64,000 nucleotides of DNA from Bacteroidia bacterium (GCA_020635905.1 JACJYV010000009.1:422817-486816), one strand, 5' to 3'. Shown: positions 8,869 through 17,931, numbered from the stretch's first letter. The notes: a model not told the origin generated them from the sequence alone. Made by a program: numbers and translations.

Positions 8869-9927
8869 ATGAGAATATCAAAAATTGAGTTAAGTAGTTT
8901 CAAAAAGTTTGTTAGTAAACGAACCTTTTCCTTCAGGGATAATAATGAGTTCGATGGAAATGATGTTGTTTTGATTGTAGGAAATAACGGGGTAGGAAAA
9001 TCCTCAATTCTACAGGCAATTGTTTTGACAACTGCAACAGCAACGAGAGAAGGATTTGATATTTCAAAGTTTGAATGGCCTGGGTTTGATTATGAACATA
9101 TACAAACGGGAAGATTTCCATTGGAAATCAAGTGCAGTTACGAGTTTTCTGACGAAGAATTAATAGCCACAAAGGACTATGCTAAACGACTGATTGAAAA
9201 GGGGCTACGACTTGGTTCGCCTGGCATGAATAAAAACGTTCAACTTAAGTTTGATTACCAAATAAATAAAGTGGTAGCTGGATCAGGTGCTCCTGGATAT
9301 TTTCAATTCAGTGGCTACCAGTATGCCAAAAGACTGACCAGGTTTGTTGAAGAAAAAAACAGTCTTTTTGATAAAGTTGGAAATATCTATTGGTACACAG
9401 AACAAAGAACATCTTATAGTATCTCAAACGCTTTGGATTCAGAAATTCCCCAGTTAGACTGGGTGAGGTCATTTTTGGCTACTGCCTACTCTTTTCATAT
9501 CGCGGTGGCTGATGGGCAAAGGAACCTGAAAAATGGGCAATTCGATTTTTATGATTCCTTGCATAAGCTTTACAAAAGTGTATTTCCCGACAGGACTTTT
9601 GTTGGTGCTGCCCCTGATTTTGATGCATTCGAAGCCGCCAATGCTCCCTATTTTTATCTCTCAGATGGGGTGAATCAATATGAAATAGCTGAGATGTCCG
9701 CAGGAGAGAGGGCCATTTTCCCTATTCTTTTAGATTTCGCAAGGTGGAATATCAATAATTCTATAATAATAATTGATGAAGTTGAATTGCATTTACACCC
9801 TTCACTTCAACAGGCCTTCGTGCGTGCTCTCTTGGGGTTGGGTAAAAATAACCAGTTTATCCTGACCACCCATTCTGAAAGTGTTGCTGTAATGTTTGAG
9901 GAGAATCAGATAATTCGCTTGTCATGA
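8869..9927 (+). CDS. SMC/RecF-like AAA ATPase, first gene of a PARIS-like defence pair
   Basis: The 352-residue protein contains a whole ABC-type ATPase head. It has an N-terminal 'ISKIELSSFKKF' strand, Walker A at G38-NNGVGK-S45, an ABC signature S277-A-G-E-R, Walker B 'IIIIDE' with D303 and E304 followed by 'LHLHPSLQ', and an H-loop histidine H335 in 'TTHSES'. There is no coiled-coil arm of SMC length and no TOPRIM domain. This matches AAA_15/AAA_21 'ATP-binding protein' families, which include AriA of PARIS and relatives of OLD nucleases. It overlaps the next gene by 4 bp (ATGA). The unit is visibly richer in A+T than both neighbours, suggesting horizontal acquisition. An anti-phage role is inferred from architecture. 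Confidence 0.88.
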   Translation: MRISKIELSSFKKFVSKRTFSFRDNNEFDGNDVVLIVGNNGVGKSSILQAIVLTTATATREGFDISKFEWPGFDYEHIQTGRFPLEIKCSYEFSDEELIATKDYAKRLIEKGLRLGSPGMNKNVQLKFDYQINKVVAGSGAPGYFQFSGYQYAKRLTRFVEEKNSLFDKVGNIYWYTEQRTSYSISNALDSEIPQLDWVRSFLATAYSFHIAVADGQRNLKNGQFDFYDSLHKLYKSVFPDRTFVGAAPDFDAFEAANAPYFYLSDGVNQYEIAEMSAGERAIFPILLDFARWNINNSIIIIDEVELHLHPSLQQAFVRALLGLGKNNQFILTTHSESVAVMFEENQIIRLS

Positions 9928-10715
9928 GTAAAGTGGTAAAAGTTTATTGCGAGGGGAAAGCAGGAAGTCCTGATTTTGACTTATTGAATAAAGTTGTATC
10001 TGGCCTAAACATTCAAATTGTCCCAATTGGTGGGAAAACAGGTGCAAAAAGCGCCATTCAGGTAAAAGAAGAGGGATTGTCGAAATCTGAATTTAAACTA
10101 TTCTTTAGAGATCGTGACTTTGATGCCCCTGTCCCGCCAACAGAAAAACTTACAAATGATGGAAGCTATGTTTATTTCAGCTACAGGACTACGATTGAAA
10201 ATTACCTTCTGGACTTCAAGAAAATTGAAGAATACTCAAAGGTGAAGTCATTTGATTCCCATGATTTAGAAAAAAAATATGTTGCAGCAGCAAAAGAGAT
10301 TAGATTTTTTCAGGCTACAAGGCATACACTTGGAAAACTAAGAGTACCTACTGATTTTGGAACCAATATAGTTTCCAAAAGTGGTGTCTTGCCAAAAGAT
10401 TTAAACGAATCTTTTTGTCGCGAAGCTGGGTTTGAAAAGGTAAGTCAATCCATAAAGAAAACTTGGGGCTGGTCAAGGGAGCATTACGATAAAGTTTTTG
10501 ATGATTTTTTGAATGAATTCAACGATAAATTCATAGAATCCCATGAATTTCTGGTTTACTTTCAAGGTAAAGACTTTATGAAATCTCTTTGCGGTAAGTT
10601 GCCTGATTTTTCTTCTGAAAATTATTACCAATACGCTAAATCTGTATTTAGATATCAGGATTATAAGGATTTTGTTGAATTGAGAGAGATACTTGAAAGG
10701 GAATTAAAGAAGTAG
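9924..10715 (+). CDS. DUF4435/TOPRIM-like protein, partner of the ATPase (AriB-like)
   Basis: The 263-residue protein starts with a TOPRIM-like beta strand and acidic residue ('VYCEGKAGSPDF', E10). It continues with an 'LFFRDRDFD' segment whose D63-x-D65 fits the TOPRIM DxD, and then 'TTIENYLLD' (E92-N93), a feature of DUF4435 proteins. In PARIS, a DUF4435/TOPRIM nuclease (AriB) is held by an AAA ATPase (AriA) and released on infection. The gene order, 4-bp overlap and acidic residues here fit that model, but sequence similarity to AriB itself was not tested. It could equally be an OLD-type nuclease split from its ATPase. The gene is A+T-rich like its partner. Confidence 0.72.
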   Translation: MSKVVKVYCEGKAGSPDFDLLNKVVSGLNIQIVPIGGKTGAKSAIQVKEEGLSKSEFKLFFRDRDFDAPVPPTEKLTNDGSYVYFSYRTTIENYLLDFKKIEEYSKVKSFDSHDLEKKYVAAAKEIRFFQATRHTLGKLRVPTDFGTNIVSKSGVLPKDLNESFCREAGFEKVSQSIKKTWGWSREHYDKVFDDFLNEFNDKFIESHEFLVYFQGKDFMKSLCGKLPDFSSENYYQYAKSVFRYQDYKDFVELREILERELKK

Positions 10716-10850
10716 TTTATTGACATAAAAAAATTTTATCGCTTATACATTTCCTTATGGCATCATTGCCAGTCCCCAGATCTAATCAATCAACAAAGCC
10801 AAATTGTTTTTGCGTGTGAATCCCGAATCTCAATTATCCAAATCCCCCCT

Positions 10851-12551
10851 TCACCCCCTGCTTTTCGCTCCCTTACGGTGCTTTTTCCGGGGGGCTTCTG
10901 AGCGGCTGAAAACCCTTTTGGGGGCTTCGGGTGCCAATTGAGCGATCAGTCGGTCACCCTGGAAAGTGGCAAAATCGAAGGCACTGAGTACCTGGTCCAC
11001 TGCGTCGGTTTGCACTTCGAAGTAGCTGATCTTTTTGTCGATCTGGATCTTGCCAATCTGCAATCCAGGGTCACCGGTCAGTTCGTTGATCATGCCGATC
11101 AGGCGGCGGGGAGTGATCTTGCTTTTTGCGCCTACGTTGAGGTAAAAGCCGGTAAACTGACTATTGCCGCGGCGGCGGTCGTCTTCGCGTTCCCGGGTTT
11201 TGGTGCGGGCTGGTTTCTCCTTTTCAGAGGAGTTGAGGTCGGGCGCGCCGTTGTAGTAGGAGAGGAAGCGGTTGAATTCGATGGAAAGGAATTTTTTGAT
11301 CAGTTCCTCGCGGTCCATGTCCTTCCACTTGTCGAGGATGAGGGGCATGAAGGGACCGATTTTCTCCTCGTCCACCCGGGAGTCGGTGATCTTGTCGATC
11401 AGAAGGACCAGCTGCTTCTCTACAATGGATTTTCCATCGGGCACGGGCAGGCGCTTGAAAGCCTTGCCGGAGATTTTTTCCAGGCGTTTGATACGGTATT
11501 CCTCTTTGGGGGTGATGAGAGAGAGGGAAATACCGCTTTTGCCGGCCCGTCCGGTACGTCCGCTGCGGTGGATATACACCTCAGGGTCGTCGGGCAGGTT
11601 GAAATTGATCACGTGGGTAAGGTCGTCCACATCCACCCCGCGGGCCGCCACGTCGGTCGCAATAAGCAATTGCAGGGACTGGGAGCGGAAACGGGCCATC
11701 ACGTTGTCGCGCTGGGACTGGGAAAGCTCACCGTGAATGGCTTCGGCGTTATAGCCGTCGGCAATCAGGCTTTCGGAAATTTCGCGGGTCTCGGCCCGGG
11801 TGCGGCAAAAGATGATGCCGTAGATGCCCGGGTTGAAATCCACCAGGCGCTTGAGGGCCAGGTAGCGATTTTTGGGAGAAATCACAAAATACTCGTGGCT
11901 CACATTCTTGGCGCCCGAATTGCGGCTGCCAATGGAGATCTCCTGGGGATTTCTCAGGTATTTGGAGGCCAGTTCCCCGATGCGGGGCGGCATGGTGGCG
12001 GAGAAAAGCAGGGTCTGGCGCTCGGCCGGGGTCTCGTCGATGATGGCTTCCAGGTCTTCCTGAAAACCCATATTGAGCATTTCATCGGCCTCGTCGAGCA
12101 CCAGGTAGTTGACCTCAGACAGCACCAGATCCATGCGTTTGATCAGGTCGAGCACCCGTCCGGGGGTGCCCACCACAATCTGGGCGCCCTTGCGCAGGCC
12201 GCGGATCTGGGTCCGGATATCTGAACCGCCGTACACGGCCACAATATTTACCTTTTCCAGGTATTTGGAATAATCTTCAAGGTCTTTGGCGATCTGGATA
12301 CAGAGCTCGCGGGTCGGGCACAAAACCAGGCCCTGTACGCCTTTTTCGGCGGGATCTATGAGGTCCACCAGGGGCAGGCCAAAAGCTGCGGTCTTACCTG
12401 TACCCGTTTGGGCCAGGCCAATGATGTCTTTGTCGGAATTGAGCAGAAAGGGAATGGTCTTTTCCTGGATGGGAGTTAGCTCGGTGAATCCGAGTGCCTC
12501 CACTCCCTGGAGGACTTCCGGGCTGAGGCCGGTATCTGAGAATTTAGTCAT
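10851..12551 (-). CDS. deaD: DEAD-box RNA helicase with DbpA-type RNA-binding domain
   Basis: The 566-residue helicase has all the expected motifs: a Q motif (GFTELTPIQ, 21-29), Walker A AQTGTGKT (47-54), PTREL, DEAD (153-156), SAT, and 'HRSGRTGRAG' in the second RecA domain. After a basic, charged linker at about 430-460, residues 465-545 form a DbpA-type RNA-recognition domain ('FYLNVGAKSKITPRRLIGMIN'). The C-terminus is basic. This is the CsdA/DeaD architecture, acting in ribosome assembly and RNA remodelling, especially in the cold. A TATTTTTG box (12596-12589, minus) lies 38 bp upstream of the ATG. Confidence 0.95.
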   Translation of the reverse strand: MTKFSDTGLSPEVLQGVEALGFTELTPIQEKTIPFLLNSDKDIIGLAQTGTGKTAAFGLPLVDLIDPAEKGVQGLVLCPTRELCIQIAKDLEDYSKYLEKVNIVAVYGGSDIRTQIRGLRKGAQIVVGTPGRVLDLIKRMDLVLSEVNYLVLDEADEMLNMGFQEDLEAIIDETPAERQTLLFSATMPPRIGELASKYLRNPQEISIGSRNSGAKNVSHEYFVISPKNRYLALKRLVDFNPGIYGIIFCRTRAETREISESLIADGYNAEAIHGELSQSQRDNVMARFRSQSLQLLIATDVAARGVDVDDLTHVINFNLPDDPEVYIHRSGRTGRAGKSGISLSLITPKEEYRIKRLEKISGKAFKRLPVPDGKSIVEKQLVLLIDKITDSRVDEEKIGPFMPLILDKWKDMDREELIKKFLSIEFNRFLSYYNGAPDLNSSEKEKPARTKTREREDDRRRGNSQFTGFYLNVGAKSKITPRRLIGMINELTGDPGLQIGKIQIDKKISYFEVQTDAVDQVLSAFDFATFQGDRLIAQLAPEAPKRVFSRSEAPRKKHRKGAKSRG

Positions 12552-12588
12552 ATTGGCCGCAAGTACGTTAATTTCAGCGCCTTTTCCG

Positions 12589-12596
12589 CAAAAATA
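12589..12596 (-). promoter_or_regulatory. Putative -7 box for deaD
   Basis: On the minus strand this reads TATTTTTG, matching the Bacteroidota TAnnTTTG box, 38 bp before the helicase ATG. No good TTTG-like -33 element is seen at the usual spacing. Confidence 0.4.
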
Positions 12597-12619
12597 ATCT
12601 TGAACCAGGGATTAATGCC

Positions 12620-12650
12620 TTTATCTCTATCAAAAGAACCAGTAGCTTTG
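12620..12650 (+). promoter_or_regulatory. Putative Bacteroidota promoter of the MscS gene
   Basis: TTTA (12620-12623), 19 bp, then TAGCTTTG (12643-12650), close to the Bacteroidota consensus TTTG-N19-TAnnTTTG, 42 bp before the ATG at 12693. The same TTTA-N19-TAGCTTTG arrangement occurs at 58255-58285. Confidence 0.55.
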
Positions 12651-12692
12651 CATGATTTTTTGAATTCAGTTGTGCTTTAAGATATTTGCAGG

Positions 12693-13583
12693 ATGGAAGA
12701 TCTGGTCAAATTACTGGAAGAGGAATACGAAATAAATACGTTTTTGATCCGGGTGGGCATTGCCATAGGAATATTCATCATTGCGGCCCTGATCTCTGCG
12801 ATTGTACGCAAAGTGCTTTCCCGGGCCATTCGCAAGTCGAATGAGACCCTGAAAAATGATCCCACCCGCTTCAAGTTTCTGAAGAATGCCGTACCAGCTT
12901 CTATCTTCGGACTGGCGGCCATGCTGGCCATTTATATCTTTCCCCAGGGCAAAGCCCTGGCGGTTTCACTTTTTGCCGGGGCCGGCATTTTTGCCGCCAT
13001 TGTGGGTTTTGCCTCTCAGGCCGCATTTTCCAATATCATAAGCGGCATATTTATCATCTTCTTCAAGCCCTTTCGGGTGCATGACCAGATTACGATTGGT
13101 ACCGAGATTTCGGGAGTGGTGGAGGATATTACCCTGCGACATACGGTAATCCGCGATTTTCAGAACCGCAGAATCATCATTCCGAACTCGGTGATCAGCA
13201 ACGAATCCATCCTCAATGCCACCATTGGCGACGAAAAGATTTGCCGCCATACCTATTTCTCCATCAGTTATGATTCGGATATTGACCTGGCCCGTAAGAT
13301 TATTCAGGAGGAAACCATGGCTCACCCCCTTTGGATCGACAACCGGGAACCCGACCAGATTCTGAGTGATGATCCCCCCGTACGGGTGGCGGTGATGGAA
13401 CTGGGGGAATATTTTATCAAGCTTCGGGCCTGGGTCTGGGCTGCCAATCCTTCAGATTCCTTTATGATCTTCATTGAAACCAACGAGTCGATCAAGAAAC
13501 GGTTTGATAAAGAGGGAATTGAAATTCCCTTTCCTTACCGTACCGTGGTCTATAAGAAGGATATGCCGAAGAACCGGGATTGA
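12693..13583 (+). CDS. Small-conductance mechanosensitive channel (MscS family)
   Basis: The 296-residue protein has three hydrophobic helices (about 19-42, 70-90, 93-125). The third is Gly/Ala-rich ('GAGIFAAIVGFASQAAFSNIISGIFI') as in the pore-lining TM3 of MscS. It is followed by the conserved beta domain ('FRVHDQITI', 'GVVEDITLRHTVIRDFQNRRIIIPNS') and an alpha/beta C-terminal vestibule. Length equals that of a minimal MscS (E. coli MscS has 286 residues). It should act as an inner-membrane emergency valve during osmotic downshock. It stands alone, divergent from the helicase gene. Confidence 0.95.
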   Translation: MEDLVKLLEEEYEINTFLIRVGIAIGIFIIAALISAIVRKVLSRAIRKSNETLKNDPTRFKFLKNAVPASIFGLAAMLAIYIFPQGKALAVSLFAGAGIFAAIVGFASQAAFSNIISGIFIIFFKPFRVHDQITIGTEISGVVEDITLRHTVIRDFQNRRIIIPNSVISNESILNATIGDEKICRHTYFSISYDSDIDLARKIIQEETMAHPLWIDNREPDQILSDDPPVRVAVMELGEYFIKLRAWVWAANPSDSFMIFIETNESIKKRFDKEGIEIPFPYRTVVYKKDMPKNRD

Positions 13584-13700
13584 TTGGGGTACTTCCATAT
13601 CCCAAAAGGCGGCTGGGGTGACAATTAATTTCACCTTGTGGGCAGTTTGCCTGCATGGGATTGTTTTGGAAACATCTCTGAAATTGAGTTGAAGATTTCC

Positions 13701-13708
13701 TATATTTG
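13701..13708 (+). promoter_or_regulatory. Putative -7 box (TATATTTG)
   Basis: TATATTTG fits TAnnTTTG and ends 22 bp before the ATG at 13731. A weak TCTG lies 20 bp upstream of it at 13677-13680. Confidence 0.45.
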
Positions 13709-13730
13709 AGCCTTACTTTACCTTACTCTA

Positions 13731-14504
13731 ATGAAAAGAACTTTAGTTTTACTTCTCAGTCTTGCTGTTACTGTTTCCCTGTTTTCTCAAAGTGTCAAAC
13801 TGAAAGATGGGGTGGTTCTGGTCGATAATGCCAGTGTGGCCAAAATTGAATCAGTTAAGAATCCGGATTTGATGCTGGTCAAAGACTTTACCGTAAAAAA
13901 CATGAAGGACGAAGTCCTTTTTACGGCCAAATGGTCGGATGCCATTCCGGAAAATCCCAACGATAATACCATTTACTATTACGAATTCTCCTTCGTGAAT
14001 CCTGCCGAAAAAGCCTGGTTGCCCCTGGCTAAACTGGGGACAGACAAGTCACTCGCCAACCTGATCGGGAAAAATAATCTGATCAAAGCCAATGCCATCA
14101 ATGCGGCTGCTCTCAAAACCCTCATTTCCAAAAAGGGCAAAACTCCTCCTCCCCGTACGGATTATCCCATGGTGGAGCGCAATCGTTCCTGGCCGGTTGA
14201 AATCCGGGAAGCGGGAAAAATCCAGCAACAGAGCACGGAGGTAGCCAACTTCACCGACAAAGGCACGGTGGGAGGCATGGATGTGTATGAATTTCGGGTT
14301 CCCACGGGCGAACTTGCCGCCATCATTAAATTCTCAGGCGGAAATAATGCTACTTCCTTTTTTGCCGAAACCCCCAAAGACGGCCTGAAAAGAAATGTGG
14401 CCCTCAAAAGGGATGGAACCGTGAACCAAATCGCCGCGGTTGACCGCAACTACTTTACCCTCAAATTGCTGGCCCAGTGGCTGGTGGATAATAAGTATAT
14501 TTGA
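13731..14504 (+). CDS. Secreted protein of unknown function
   Basis: The 257-residue protein has a signal peptide (residues 1-19, 'MKRTLVLLLSLAVTVSLFS', cleaved near S-Q). The mature part opens with 'VKLKDGVVLVDNASVAKIE' and has mixed alpha/beta composition without recognisable motifs, cysteine pairs or a T9SS tail. It is probably periplasmic. A TATATTTG box precedes it. Downstream is the vapBC unit on the same strand, but the 86-bp gap argues against co-transcription. No function can be assigned. Confidence 0.7.
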   Translation: MKRTLVLLLSLAVTVSLFSQSVKLKDGVVLVDNASVAKIESVKNPDLMLVKDFTVKNMKDEVLFTAKWSDAIPENPNDNTIYYYEFSFVNPAEKAWLPLAKLGTDKSLANLIGKNNLIKANAINAAALKTLISKKGKTPPPRTDYPMVERNRSWPVEIREAGKIQQQSTEVANFTDKGTVGGMDVYEFRVPTGELAAIIKFSGGNNATSFFAETPKDGLKRNVALKRDGTVNQIAAVDRNYFTLKLLAQWLVDNKYI

Positions 14505-14590
14505 TTGGCGCCATAGTATAGCGAGAAGTTGGGAGAATAATTTCCAGATAAAATCGTATTTTGAGTAAAATGCTGCTTATGGCCTTCGAA

Positions 14591-14815
14591 ATGGTAGATA
14601 TTCAGAATGTTTCAGGAATTCAGGCAATCAGGATTCCCGAGAACTTCAAGATTGATGATGACAGGGTTTATCTGAAGAAAGTAGGGAATTCTATTTATAT
14701 CATTCCATACCACAACCCCTGGCAAAGCCTAATCGAAAGCCTGGATGAATTTTCTGATGATTTTATGGATGAAAGGGACCAGGGGGGAGAAGACTCAAGA
14801 GATTCCTTTTTCTGA
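14591..14815 (+). CDS. vapB: VapB-type antitoxin (AbrB/SpoVT fold)
   Basis: From the ATG at 14591 the protein has 74 residues: an AbrB-like DNA-binding N-terminus ('VSGIQAIRIPENFKIDDDRVYLKKVGNSIYIIP') and an acidic C-terminal tail that would thread into the toxin. The frame is open further upstream with possible starts at 14561 (TTG), 14570 and 14579. I prefer 14591 because it sits just before the conserved domain and because a TATTTTG-like box at 14557-14563 would place the promoter inside the longer versions. The stop overlaps the toxin start by one base (TGATG). Such pairs usually repress their own promoter. Confidence 0.82.
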   Translation: MVDIQNVSGIQAIRIPENFKIDDDRVYLKKVGNSIYIIPYHNPWQSLIESLDEFSDDFMDERDQGGEDSRDSFF

Positions 14816-15219
14816 TGATTTATCTTCTGGACACCAATATTTGCATTTACTTGATCAAAAGGAAACCCATTGAGGTTTTCGAGCGATTCAAATCAATTCA
14901 ATTGGGGAGTATAGGTATCTCTTCAATTACCCTGGCTGAATTGCAATTTGGAATTCGAAAAAGTTCTCAGGTTGAAAAAAATAAACTTGCTCTGGATCAG
15001 TTTCTGGTCCCTCTTGAAATTTTCGATTTCGACTTTAGTTCTGCAAATGAGTACGGGCTCATCAGAGCCGATTTAGCTTCGAAAGGAACCCAGATTGGAC
15101 CACTTGATATGCTAATTGCAGCCCATGCGATAAGCCTGGATGCCATCCTGGTTACGAATAATGACAGGGAGTTTAATAGGGTGGAAAATTTGATTGTAGA
15201 AAACTGGGTCGAAGGTTAA
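14815..15219 (+). CDS. vapC: VapC-type PIN-domain ribonuclease toxin
   Basis: The 134-residue PIN-domain protein has the acidic active site intact: D6 in 'LLDTN', E42 in 'TLAEL', D98 in 'GPLDMLIAAHA' and D117 in 'TNNDREF'. VapC toxins cleave tRNA or rRNA and are held inactive by VapB. Length and motif spacing are normal. The gene is translationally coupled to vapB. Confidence 0.93.
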   Translation: MIYLLDTNICIYLIKRKPIEVFERFKSIQLGSIGISSITLAELQFGIRKSSQVEKNKLALDQFLVPLEIFDFDFSSANEYGLIRADLASKGTQIGPLDMLIAAHAISLDAILVTNNDREFNRVENLIVENWVEG

Positions 15220-15786
15220 ATGGTATTTTTCTTAACATCTGAGCCAACTCATAAGACTTGTATCGATTAGCGTATGGATAAAATAACGGATGTGATGGAT
15301 AATGTTTGAGCCAAGGCATGCCCTGTCTCTTTCAATTATCAAAATCCCCAAAATCTAACCCCCAAACCCATGTAATCTAAAGGAAATCTCTAAAATCTAA
15401 AATCTAAATCAATCCAGAGGATTGAAGCCGCGAAGCGGGGGTATTTTTTGGCGAGGCCAACCAGGGTGTGGGGCCTTGCCAAAACCAGGGGGCGGCCTTG
15501 AGCGCGGGGTCCCTGATAGCTATCGGGAGGGTGGCAGGGGGCTTTGTGTGTTGGGTCCGTGGTGTGAGGGGGCTGGGTTTAGGTTTTGGCGCTTTTTGCT
15601 TCTTTTTCTAACAAATCGACCAAGGGGAGATTCACGAGTGCCTTTGAAACTAACAAACCTACGAGTAAAGAAGGCCCGCCCGGCCAGGGCACCCCAAAAA
15701 CTAACCACCAAATTTAAATTTTGCGACAACTTGTTGTCGCTTACGACGCCCTAAGGGCCTAATCTCTCCCATCTAACGACTCCCGA
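15220..15786. other. Intergenic region with hairpins
   Basis: No gene is supported, although a frame is open from 15422 to 15754. The region has low-complexity TCTAAAATCTAAA words (15350-15410), a GC-rich patch (15430-15600), and the perfect hairpin GCGACAAC-TT-GTTGTCGC at 15723-15740 followed by CGCCCTAAGGGCC. A reverse-oriented relative of this last element (CCCTTAGGGCG ... GCGACAAC-AAA-TTGTCGC) occurs at 56330-56366. Confidence 0.5.
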
Positions 15787-17382
15787 CTAAACCTCTGCCC
15801 GCTTAAATTCCGAGTTAAAGTGGAAAGTAATTTCGGGGTATTTCTCCCGGGCCATGTCGAGGGTCCATTTGGAATCGGCCAGGAAAACGTAATTGTCGTC
15901 TTTGTCTTTGACGATGTATTTGGAGCGGTACTGGATAAATTCGTGCAGTTTGGCCTCGCTGGTGTAGGTCATCCAGCAGGCTTTGTAAATATTCATGGGG
16001 GTAAAATGGCAGGCGGCCTTGTACTCGTGTTCGAGGCGGTATTTGATCACATCAAACTGGAGTTCACCCACTACCCCCACCATCACCCGGTTGCCCGGCT
16101 GCTGGGTAAACAACTGGGCCACGCCTTCGTCGGTCAACTGGTGGATACCCTTTTCCAACTGCTTGGAACGCATGGGATCGTCGTTGATCAGTTCTTTGAA
16201 GATCTCGGGCGAAAACTCCGGAATACCTTGAAAGTTAAGGTCTTTGCCTTCGGTAAAGCTGTCCCCGATCTTGAAGTTTCCGGTATCATAAAGGCCGATT
16301 ACGTCGCCGGGCCAGGCCTCGTCCAGCACCTCCTTGCTGTCGGCGAAGAAGGTGTAGGGGTTGCTGAAACGCACCTTTTTGCCCGTGCGGACGTGGTGGA
16401 AGAATTTATTCCGTTCGAATTTACCTGAGCAAACCCGCACGAAGGCGATCCGGTCGCGGTGGCGCGGGTCGAGGTTGGCGTGAATCTTGAATACAAATCC
16501 CGAAAAATCCTTGTCATCCGGGGCAATGGGGCCTTTGTCCGTAGGACGGGGCAGGGGAGTGGGAGAGATGCGCACAAAAGTGTCGAGCATTTCCTTGATC
16601 CCGAAATTATTCAGGGCCGACCCAAAGAAAACCGGGGCCAGTTTGCCCTGCAGGTAAGGCAATTCGTCAAATTCACCATACACCTCGTCGATCAGCTCCA
16701 CATCTTCCCGCAACTGATCAGCCTGGCGGCCCAGAAAGGTGTCGATGCGGGCATCGCTGAGATCGTCAATGGAAAGCAGGTTTTCGCTTACCTTTTGCTT
16801 ATCGGCCTCGAAGAGGTTGAGGGTACGACCGTACAGATTGTACACGCCTTTGAAGGTTCCGCCCTTGCCAATGGGCCAGGACAGGGGGCGCACCTCGATA
16901 TTGAGCATGCTGGAAAGTTCTTCCAGCAGGTCGTATGGGTCGCGGCCCTCACGGTCGAGTTTGTTGATGAAAATGATCACCGGGGTGTCGCGCATGCGGC
17001 AGACCTCCATCAAACGGCGGGTCTGCTCTTCCACCCCTTTGGCCGCATCCACCACCAAAATTACGCTGTCCACCGCCGAAAGGGTGCGGTAGGTATCCTC
17101 GGCAAAATCCTTGTGGCCGGGTGTATCGAGGATGTTGATCAGTTTGCCTCCGTAGTGAAAGGTCATCACGGAGGTGGCCACAGAAATGCCCCTCTGCCGT
17201 TCAATCTCCATGAAGTCGGAAGTAGCGGTTTTCTTGATTTTATTGGATTTTACCGCACCTGCAGTCTGGATGGCCCCTCCAAAAAGCAGGAACTTCTCGG
17301 TCAGGGTGGTTTTTCCCGCGTCGGGGTGGGAAATGATGGCGAAGGTGCGGCGGTGGTCGATCTCTTGCTTCAGATTTTTCAT
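15787..17382 (-). CDS. prfC: Peptide chain release factor 3
   Basis: The 531-residue translational GTPase has G1 'HPDAGKTT' (19-26), a G2 region followed by 'MEIERQRGISVATS', G3 'DTPGH' and G4 'NKLD'. Domains 2 and 3 follow ('FVRVCSGKFERNKFFHHVRTGK'). Length (about 530) and the 'M-E-x-E-R-Q-R-G-I-S' signature match RF3. RF3 uses GTP to recycle RF1 and RF2 from the ribosome after peptide release. A long frame on the opposite strand is a shadow of this gene. Confidence 0.97.
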   Translation of the reverse strand: MKNLKQEIDHRRTFAIISHPDAGKTTLTEKFLLFGGAIQTAGAVKSNKIKKTATSDFMEIERQRGISVATSVMTFHYGGKLINILDTPGHKDFAEDTYRTLSAVDSVILVVDAAKGVEEQTRRLMEVCRMRDTPVIIFINKLDREGRDPYDLLEELSSMLNIEVRPLSWPIGKGGTFKGVYNLYGRTLNLFEADKQKVSENLLSIDDLSDARIDTFLGRQADQLREDVELIDEVYGEFDELPYLQGKLAPVFFGSALNNFGIKEMLDTFVRISPTPLPRPTDKGPIAPDDKDFSGFVFKIHANLDPRHRDRIAFVRVCSGKFERNKFFHHVRTGKKVRFSNPYTFFADSKEVLDEAWPGDVIGLYDTGNFKIGDSFTEGKDLNFQGIPEFSPEIFKELINDDPMRSKQLEKGIHQLTDEGVAQLFTQQPGNRVMVGVVGELQFDVIKYRLEHEYKAACHFTPMNIYKACWMTYTSEAKLHEFIQYRSKYIVKDKDDNYVFLADSKWTLDMAREKYPEITFHFNSEFKRAEV

Positions 17383-17445
17383 CGCCGCGAAGTTATAAAA
17401 AATTATCCGGCTGTGGCAGGATTTTCAGCCGTTTTGAGAGAGGAT

Positions 17446-17931
17446 TTAGCGGCCAGAATCTGGTGCAAGGGTATCCGGCGGGGGCGGGGTAACCGGATTT
17501 TCGGCCACGGTCACGGTTACCGTTTTGATCTCTTTCTGGAAGTGGAAGAATTTCAGTTCGTAGGTGCCGGGCGCCCGAAACAGATTATACCCGATGGAGC
17601 CCCAGGCCAGGGCAATGGATTTGCCCGGAGGCAGCTTGAACCACTCATCCGGACGTTTGCCATTATCCACCACGCTGTCCCAGAGGGGAGAAGGCAGCCC
17701 GTTGATTTCCAGGCGGGTGGCGGTGAAGTTGGGGTCTTTGGTTTCCTTGCCCACGTTTTTGGCTCCCAGGGTAATGCTAAACTCCTTGCGGGTGGCCATG
17801 GTCAGTTCGGTGGGTTCCATTTTCACAAATACCTCAATACCGGGAATACCCAGCATCTGGGCTTCCATTTGGGGAGCCAGGCCCAGGAGCAGGCCCAGCA
17901 GAATCAAGGCAAAAGGATAGCTTTTCTTCAT
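17446..17931 (-). CDS. Small secreted protein of unknown function
   Basis: The 161-residue protein has a signal peptide (1-24, 'KKSYPFALILLGLLLGLAPQMEAQ'). The mature part looks like a single beta-sandwich (Ig/CARDB-like: 'VKMEPTELTMATRKEFSITLGAKNVG ... GTYELKFFHFQKEIKTVTVTV'), ending in a proline-rich tail with no T9SS domain. It is encoded just upstream (in the same direction) of prfC with a 63-bp gap, so they may be co-transcribed. No function is assignable. Confidence 0.65.
   Translation of the reverse strand: MKKSYPFALILLGLLLGLAPQMEAQMLGIPGIEVFVKMEPTELTMATRKEFSITLGAKNVGKETKDPNFTATRLEINGLPSPLWDSVVDNGKRPDEWFKLPPGKSIALAWGSIGYNLFRAPGTYELKFFHFQKEIKTVTVTVAENPVTPPPPDTLAPDSGR

Noticed and set aside
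15422..15754. 110-codon frame in the 15 kb intergenic region
   Set aside because: It covers a palindromic element and low-complexity sequence, and its translation is Arg/Gly/Pro-rich without a start context.
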